From Wyeomyia smithii (Eukaryota > Arthropoda > Insecta > Diptera > Culicidae): DNA of 64,000 nt. The stretch is from contig NC_073695.1 in the NCBI RefSeq assembly GCF_029784165.1, forward strand, positions 234,843,844-234,907,843, written 5' to 3'. Positions 57,480-64,000 of the stretch are shown piece after piece. Both the position numbers and the translations under genes were made by a program. Position 1 is the first letter of the stretch. Every line of letters begins with the position of its first letter. A model generated the notes under the pieces. It had not been told where the DNA came from, searched no databases, and saw only the letters and a list, made by a program, of their open reading frames with translations.

Positions 57480-58120
57480 CCCTACGTCAAAACACACATA
57501 TATCGGCATTTTTGTGAACAAGGTAGAAGATGAAAAATGATGTCTCAAAACTTGGTATCGCAGATAAATTTTATGTTCTGAATATACAATCAATTGCTGC
57601 TATCGATAATTTCACTGGTCGAATAAGCGAGAAAAATGCCCTAGAGCTCAAACTGAAAAATAAAGGATTATAGCTTTTAAACTGTTTCTGTGAATTTGGT
57701 GCACAGAATCAATTGAAAGGTTACAATCTTCCATTTTTTGACTGATGTAGAATTACTTTTTGCGGCAACATTCTGGGTTAGAGATGGGAACTGAAACGCC
57801 GAGAACATCGATGAGAGAATGCGATGAAAGAATTGCTATTTTCTCAAAAAATGTATTTAGAAAACAATCGACTTTCTTTTTTCTATTAATTTGTACACCA
57901 TTTCCAAACAATCCAGAATTTATCGTAAGTCGATTGGATTTGTCTCTAATTGATTCGTATGGGACAACCTATTCTGTTATATTTTCCTTTAAAGCTCGTG
58001 ATGGCACAACCCATGACTTCAAAATGTAAGTTTTTTGAAGCTTAACAGCTTTGCCGAACACTTTAAAGAGCTAGGACGTCCCTAAAAGTATTATTAACTG
58101 AGAATCATTTTTCTCTGCCA
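57480..58120. other. Non-coding DNA, no gene seen
   Basis: An 89-codon open frame at 57,760-58,029 has no recognised features. No repeat is obvious. Confidence 0.4.
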
Positions 58121-58124
58121 ACTC

Positions 58125-58308
58125 TATCAGTGTATTGGCGTCAGTCAGATTTTCATCAGAAGTAACTACTGTAACATGTTGCAGATTCTGTCCACGCCTA
58201 TAATATTTACCTACATTTGTTTGCTCAATTCAGTAGAGTGTACAAACTGAACACGACAGGTTACTTCCGATGAAAATATTACTAATGCCAATACACTGGC
58301 CTAGTGTT
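58125..58308. mobile_element. Hairpin MITE of about 185 bp
   Basis: AGTGTATTGGCGTCAGTCAG, ATTTTCATCAGAAGTAAC on the left is mirrored by GTTACTTCCGATGAAAATAT, TACTAATGCCAATACACTGG on the right. Arms are about 45 bp with a loop of about 85 bp. Confidence 0.65.
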
Positions 58309-58509
58309 AGTAGAAAAAAGGTTTGTGAACATTTAATTCGAAATACTCAATTTTAAACTTTTTAAGGAAATCCCAGCTGTTCAGAGTCTTCGTCAAAGTT
58401 GTTAAGCATCTAAAACACTGCACTTTTAAGAAGTGTAGTGCATTGAAAAGCTAAGCAGAGACAAAACCAATTGATTCCGGTAAGTTTAGGATTTTTTCAG
58501 GCTCTTTTT

Positions 58510-59928
58510 TAGGTTCTGCTGGACCTTGTTAACGAATCTTTACAAACAGGGCACGTGCCTGAAGTTTGGAAGGAATCTCTTGTGGTTCCTATCCCCAAAA
58601 TTACTGGGACGGATAAAGCCGAAGAGTTCCGCCCCATTAATATACTGCACACATTAGAGAAAATTTTGGAGCTAATTGTTAAAGGCCAGCTAATGCATTA
58701 TTTAAACAGTAATGATTTGCTGATCCCAGAACAATCAGGTTATCGAGAGGGACACTCTTGTGAGTCTGCATTGAATTTGGTGTTAGCAAAATGGAAAGAG
58801 AAAATCGAGGCTAAAGAAACTATTTTTGCGGTGTTTCTGGATCTAAAACGCGCTTTTGAAACGATTTCTAGGCCCTTATTGTTGCAAACATTGAAGCGCT
58901 TTGGTATCGTAGGGGCAGCATATAAATGGTTTGAAAGCTATTTGTGTGCTAGAACTCAGAAGACTCGTTTTTATGATTCTGAATCAGTTTCCATTGCTAA
59001 TACACTGGGTGTACCGCAAGGAAGTGTTTTAGGGCCCATTTTATTTATAATTTATATTAATGACATGAAGCGAGTTTTACGGTTTTGTGATGTGAATTTA
59101 TTTGCCGACGACACTGTTCTGTTAATTGCGGCTAAAAACCCAAATGATGTTGAAACACTTTTAAACCAAGACTTACAACTTAAGCTAAACATTAGCAAAA
59201 CTAAATATTTGATTATTTCTTCGGCCAACTCCAGACCAGACGTAAATATTGCAATTAATGGTGAGACGATTGATCGCGTGAATGAGTTAAAATATCTTGG
59301 AGTAATCATTGATGACAAGTTAACTTTAAAGCCTCACATTGACAACGTTATCAGAAAAATGGCTAAAAAATACGGTATTCTGTGCCGTTTAAAAAATGAA
59401 TTGACTGTTAGTAGTAAAATTTTGTTGTATAAGTCAATCATTTCACCACATATAGACTTTTGCTCATCCATCTTATTCCTTGCAAATAAAACACAAATAT
59501 TGAGATTACAGCGGATACAAAATAAGGTAATGCGATTAATATTCAGATGTAATAGATACACTTCCTCGAGTTTCATGCTGGACACGTTGCAATGGCATTC
59601 TGTGAAGCAACGAGTATATTTTTTGACAATGGTGTTCCTTTATAAAATTTTTAATAATATGCTGCCTCGATATTTGTGTGATCGAATTGATAGGGGAAGT
59701 GATTTTCATAGGTACAACACTAGAAACGCGGAAGACGCTAGAACACCACACTTTTTATTTAGTAGATCACAGAACTCTCTGTTGTATAAAGGAATTAACT
59801 TTTTCAATTCGATGCCCAGACAAGTGAAACGTGCAGCAACAATGGCGGCTTTGTATCTCACACATAAAATCTGTTTTGTAGACAGATTTCAGTATATTTT
59901 TTTTTTTCAAATTTATCTGGTACACTAA
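58510..59928 (+). pseudogene. 5'-truncated LINE reverse transcriptase, long open frame
   Basis: The best-preserved coding stretch in the window: a 457-codon frame from ATG 58,555, with the same frame open back to about 58,510 (DLVNESLQTGHVPEVW). It therefore starts inside the RT domain and not at a true start. RT motifs are VVPIPKITGTDKAEEFRPIN, EQSGYREGHSCESALNLVLA, FLDLKRAFETI, LGVPQGSVLGPILF (residue 152 on) and the catalytic LFADDTVLL (FADD at residues 183-186, 59,101-59,112). They are followed by NELKYLGVIIDDKLTLKPHI and SIISPHIDFCSSILFLANKT. About a dozen residues seem to be missing near residue 208, where LLNQDLQ runs directly into LKLNISKTKY. Motifs resemble the CR1/L2/Jockey branch. 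No endonuclease is present. A short A run at about 59,999-60,007 may mark the 3' end. Confidence 0.88.
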
Positions 59929-60009
59929 GTTATTATGTTCATTGATGATGATGGATTTTTGTTTGAATATAGCTAATAATATTAAATAGTAGAGTTAAAA
60001 AAAAAATGA

Positions 60010-60950
60010 GTTGACTACACATGTTTGAGCCACGCGCGCGTAGACTGACATAGACAATCTGGATACTGAGTACATCAGGGTTAAACCCCTGAAATTGAAA
60101 CAAAAGGCATACCGGGTTGATAAGTTGCTTTTTTGGTTTGTAATATTATATATATATTTTCATTAAGATTTTTAATATTTATCTGTTTTCACGATTTAGA
60201 ACAAAGGGTTGGGAGAAAAAACTGAAGAGGCTTGGGTTTGCCTGTGGACTGTATAGCTCGTTATCGAGAACTATAGTATCATAGGATCTCTCTCGTAGTT
60301 TTGGATCGTTATCCAGAACCAATTCTGATTAGTTAAAGCTCCTAAATGTTAGGTTCGATTCCTAACCAAATCCAGATAATTTTTGGGTTGGAAACGTTTT
60401 GGATAAGCCTTGGATCAATGATGTTATTGGAAAATCGTTTTTTTTTTTTTCAATTTTCAAATTATTGGTATTCTTTTGAAGGGTTACTATGTCTGTATTA
60501 ATAACCAGTCCGTTATTTGTTTGCCTACTGGTTACATTGTATGTCTCTAAATAATATTTTTCTTAGATAAATCGACCAGCTCAAACCGATGTAGGGGTAT
60601 GAGGTGGGGCCATCATCATCATCATCCAAATAGAACTAAAAAACCTTGGTTCTAGATAATCGATCACTTAGCCCCGCCCCAAATTAACTGCTTAAAAGAC
60701 GGCTGCATGATTGAGCTGGAATTTTGTGTGGGATTTTTTTTAAAGATGTCACTTTTGAACCCTACCACTATTCGAAATGCGATAAACAACAATTTGAGTG
60801 TTGTTACTGATATTGACTGAACTACGCAACTGTTTACTTAAACAGCCCGTGTGTTGCACGGTGAGCGGTGTCATTAAAATTAGCAGGAAAACACTTCATC
60901 TTTCTTTTATAATCTCCCGCTCTCATATCCTCATTACAAGGCAGTACATA
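60010..60950. other. Non-coding DNA with small repeats
   Basis: A CATCATCATCATCATC run lies at 60,611-60,626. A weak copy of the GATTGAGCTGAAATTTTGCA repeat (TGATTGAGCTGGAATTTTGT) lies near 60,709. No gene seen. Confidence 0.45.
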
Positions 60951-60954
60951 TAGA

Positions 60955-61013
60955 ACAGAAGGTTGAGTTCCAATACGGAATGTAGCACCAAGGCTTTGCT
61001 TTGATACATAAAT
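60955..61013 (+). mobile_element. SINE family S, 3'-end fragment
   Basis: AGAAGGTTGAGTTCCAATAC then GGAATGTAGCACCAAGGCTT and TGCTTTG: the plus-strand 3' end of the same SINE as at 23.5, 35.2 and 50.1 kb. TACATA occurs on both sides and may be a short target duplication. Confidence 0.75.
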
Positions 61014-61039
61014 GTGTAAAATATACTAAAACATAAAAA

Positions 61040-61110
61040 AGTATAAGGTTGTATCCAAGATACGACCGCATAAATGACGTAGAACTACGTACACTATTAA
61101 CAAATGCATT
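61040..61110 (+). repeat. Dispersed repeat fragment
   Basis: AAGGTTGTATCCAAGATACG then ACCGCATAAATGACGTAG is a weak relative of the 35.9-kb and 53.4-kb repeats (GTTGT...GACACGACCGCA). Confidence 0.45.
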
Positions 61111-61123
61111 GAGTGTTTCGTTA

Positions 61124-61220
61124 CCCTAGTAACACAACTGGTTTTATCAAAGTTTCATAGCGCTTTTTTGGCTGTATTGAGTGCTATAAAACTTTGATAA
61201 AACCAATATTTTTACTTGGG
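61124..61220. mobile_element. 97-bp palindromic MITE, TA target
   Basis: The ends CCCTAGTAACACA and (inverted) CCCAAGTAAAAATA are flanked by TA on both sides (61,122-61,123 and 61,221-61,222). The arms GGTTTTATCAAAGTTTCATA and its inverse pair around a short loop. The ends resemble those at 25,583 and 28,500. Confidence 0.8.
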
Positions 61221-61310
61221 TAATGAGTTATAATGTCTACTAATGAAGGGTTGTGAATTTCGTGAACCGGATTCAGCAGTTAGCAGAACGTGCCGAGTTA
61301 AAAACCATAC

Positions 61311-61463
61311 ACAGCACACACACACAAATCATACCATATCATAGACACACACACATCATACCATATCATACAGACACATACACATCATACCATATCATAC
61401 AGATACATACACAATATACCATATCATCATACCATACACACATCATACCATATCATACACACC
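61311..61463. repeat. Minisatellite with ATCATACCATATCATA units
   Basis: Five to six degenerate units of about 28-31 bp alternate CA-rich parts with CATCATACCATATCATAC. It would read as Tyr/His-rich peptide, which is not evidence of coding. Confidence 0.9.
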
Positions 61464-61589
61464 CAGCAAGCAAGCGACCAATCAGAGGACGTTATTTTTA
61501 TTTCAACAAGGCTTGACAATTTCCAATAGTGCAATAGTTCGTAGATTCAAACAACATTTTTCTGCATTTGGGCAGATGCGTGTATAATT

Positions 61590-61680
61590 TTCCAATCGAT
61601 TGCTGCAAGAATGAAGAAAATCGGTTGAAAACCAACCGATTTGAAAAGGGACAAATTTCGTCCCAGTTTTTCAGTTTGCA
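61590..61680 (+). repeat. Dispersed repeat, partner at 17.4 kb
   Basis: TTGCTGCAAGAATGAAGAAA then TCGGTTGAAAACCAACCG, matched by 17,418-17,455. Confidence 0.5.
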
Positions 61681-61739
61681 TCCCTGTGTGGTATGCTAAA
61701 GTAAAACGTAGTTCTACGTCAAAAAAATATGAACGCTTT

Positions 61740-64000
61740 AACATTACTAATGCAGGCTCATGACATAGACGAGACTCTAATTAAAGAAGTAATCCCTCAT
61801 ACCTCAGTGGTGTTTTCGTTTATACGTTCGCATCGATAATGCCTGCTCCCACACATTTATCCATAGGATCATTCAGCTAAATGGACGCTGTGTGATTGTT
61901 TACGATCCGTGTCCGAGCCCCGGTCGGCGTTAAGTGGTGCTGCTCCGATAAGGTAAACAACCTAAACATTCAGTGCTAAGCTTGTGTACTGTAGGCTACC
62001 GACCGCCTAAGTCCTAAGTGCCTGCAACGAAAACAAAGCGGATTTTGCAAACCGAAAGGCCAGTCGAACTCATTTGTTTGGCTAATTGGAAAAAAAGAGA
62101 TTGTTATGTCGATGACCCACGGTAGAAGATAGCAATCAGCTGTCGCGATATGCGAAAATCATGGCTCTGCTCTGTCAGTAATGATATGAGATATGATTAT
62201 GTTTTCATTAGATTCGATTTTCTTCGTAAGCATTCTGTTATTCAAATGCATATGGTTGCGGCATTCTGAACTGCCACGGCATAAACTGATGTGTGCACTT
62301 TTTGACGGGTTTCCACTTTGTAAGTTGTGAAGATTACATGACTAAGTTCTCTTTCCGGCCAAATTTGTGCCCAATTGTTCGGCCGTCTCCAGCAGTTTGC
62401 CACCAGCTGCATTTAATCGGCTATCGTTTAGTTTGGGGCTCTGGTAAAAATGTTTTCACACGTTCCAACGACCGGGCTGTGTAGTATTTCGGACGTTGAA
62501 TGGTTAAACGTGTTTTAAATCGGCTTTCCCGCACTAGGCCATAGCACTAGATGGGTATAGTGCGTGTTTTTCGGGGTTATAATCGATTGGTCAAGCCTGG
62601 CTGCCATGGGGACACCGCCTGGAGCCTCTGCCACGCAATCGATTGGAGCTTGTTGCTCTCCAATCGGTCGGCCAGGAACGGGTCATAAATCTTGCAGTCG
62701 TCTGGTAACGCAGTAGTGTCATTCTGAGCCCGAGAGATTTATCAAGCTGATAAGATTGCCCAGGGCTCCAGTCCGGAATTCTCCGGCCAAGTACAAAATT
62801 CGTTAGGTCTTTACGAAGGCGATCGGTGTTAAAGGTTGACTAATTGCGGGACTCGTGGGCTGTTCATATTTCGGAAAGTGTGCTAATTTTCGTGGTGCAA
62901 ATTGGCTGTTTAATATTTCAGTTCAACCTCGTCGGTTGTCTAATTTATAACAACATTTCTTATCTGCATGTGCACTAGTTATCGTTCTGATTATTAGTGA
63001 AAAGTTCACTTCTTATAAGAGATAAGAATGACTAATAACACTGTAGTTTTAGTTCCGATGTCGATCACTATATTTACTATTTAGTACGAGCCTTGTTTAT
63101 CCTTATTCAATAAGACTCAGTGAATCTATAATGTTGAACTCACTAATTACTGTATTTACATGTAGAGAGAAGCTGTTCTTCACTCCAGAAAAGCGCCAGC
63201 TCGAACTAGAGGAAACACTAGAGTCACTTTGAATAATACACAAGTAGTTTTGCTACTAGCAACACGGAAATCAAAATCAAAACAGTTCTTCAATATTCGC
63301 AAAATTGTTGACTTTGCAGTCAACGATAGCTGCATTAATGAATAGACCTAGGTTTCCAGGTGGCCTGTTTACACGTACTAACATACACACATACATCCGC
63401 AAACCGACACTATTTTATCTCAGCTCATACACATTGTAACATAGAGATTTAGAAATCATCTGCCAGTGAAAGTACCACTTGATTACCGATCATTTGATAC
63501 TGAACAGAAACGTTTATGTTGCTGCATACATGAGGGAAAATCCAATCAAGCCCGATTGTCTTGTCTCTCAATAGACTCTCATTGCAGTAGCAACAGCAGC
63601 AGTACACATTTAGGTGTCTGTGCTAAAGTGCTTTGTAAACCGGTCCGGCGACACAGTTTCATCGATATTGCATCGGATTGTCTTTGTGATCGGCACCAGC
63701 CTTCTACCTCCTCTCCCCGTGCAAACTTGTTGCAGTCTTCGGAAAAGTCAGCATTCAATATGGGTGTCCTGTCTTACACGCACGCTCCTGTGCAAGACCT
63801 CTGGGCTGCTTGCTTTCGTTTCGTCTCCTAGCATTTTCCTCTGGCCAGAGAAGAGATTTTCACAACATTGACCTACAAAAATAAACTCCCTCGACTGGTG
63901 TAAGCTCCTGGCAAGCTCAAGCGGTCGATTACTGCCAAGTTCAGCATTCGAAGCGAAAGAAGTCGAACCGAAGACCAAAACCCATCCGCATTTCCGGCTG
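61740..64000. other. Apparently single-copy non-coding DNA
   Basis: Moderate GC content, no repeats recognised, no persuasive coding frame. A 121-codon open frame at 63,466-63,831 is Ser/Cys-rich, overlaps other frames and has no known features. It may be flank, intron or untranslated sequence of a gene outside the window. Confidence 0.4.

Noticed and set aside
61311..61463. CRISPR-like alternation of repeats and spacers
   Set aside because: Units are degenerate CA/ATACCATATCAT repeats with no unique spacers, in an insect-type genome.
61253..61516. Tyr/His-rich 87-codon frame
   Set aside because: It is a translation of the 61.3-kb minisatellite.
63466..63978. 121-codon Ser/Cys-rich frame near the window end
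   Set aside because: Other frames are open in the same place on both strands, with no recognisable motif; insufficient to call a gene.

Overview
The window looks like intergenic or intronic DNA from the large, transposon-rich genome of a dipteran, most probably a culicine mosquito (Aedes-like). That is an inference. It rests on the AT-rich, intron-like background, the mix of non-LTR retrotransposons, tRNA-derived SINEs, MITEs and IS630/Tc1/mariner transposase relics, the ATGAGC microsatellite and several dispersed repeats typical of mosquito sequence. I found no tRNA, rRNA, CRISPR array, bacterial operon or confidently identifiable host gene. Long stretches (about 8.5-11.7, 17.6-19.5, 30.5-34.4, 43.5-51 and 61.7-64 kb) look like single-copy non-coding DNA.

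Layout: (1) 1.9-3.7 kb, minus-strand remnant of an RTE-like reverse transcriptase. (2) 3.8-6.6 kb, a foldback element and old dispersed repeats. (3) 7.2-8.4 and 11.7-12.6 kb, two copies of a microsatellite-bearing repeat in opposite orientation, plus a SINE. (4) 12.9-17.1 kb, a 971-bp TIR element, an IS630/Tc1-type transposase pseudogene split by a 365-bp hAT-like MITE, a dead LINE and a SINE. (5) 19.5-22.6 kb, a TTA-flanked TIR element that has swallowed a 5'-truncated LINE. (6) 23.5-25.1 kb, a SINE with a target duplication and a mariner pseudogene. (7) 25.6-28.5 kb, a candidate TA-flanked element with a CpG-dense core. (8) 30-43.5 kb, small palindromic MITEs, a dimeric 348-bp tandem array, two hAT-type MITEs and a large A-B-B'-A' palindrome. 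(9) 50.0-53.1 kb, a 54-bp SINE stub with a perfect target duplication, then a long inverted repeat interrupted by a 919-bp hAT-like element. (10) 53.8-61.5 kb, another transposase pseudogene, a LINE fragment split by a hAT MITE and cut by a long-TIR element, a nearly open LINE reverse transcriptase, more MITEs and a minisatellite.

The genes here do not form a pathway. The recurring theme is nesting: transposons inside transposons, several with readable target-site duplications that give a relative insertion order. Non-autonomous elements (SINEs, hAT-like, piggyBac-like and TTA- or TA-flanked MITEs) outnumber anything that could encode a working enzyme. Every transposase or reverse transcriptase seen is broken. 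The best-preserved, the LINE at 58.5-59.9 kb, is 5'-truncated and appears to have an internal deletion. I see no convincing undescribed biological system. The most unusual structures are the large palindromes, the dimeric tandem array and a CpG-rich unidentified segment near 26.5 kb.
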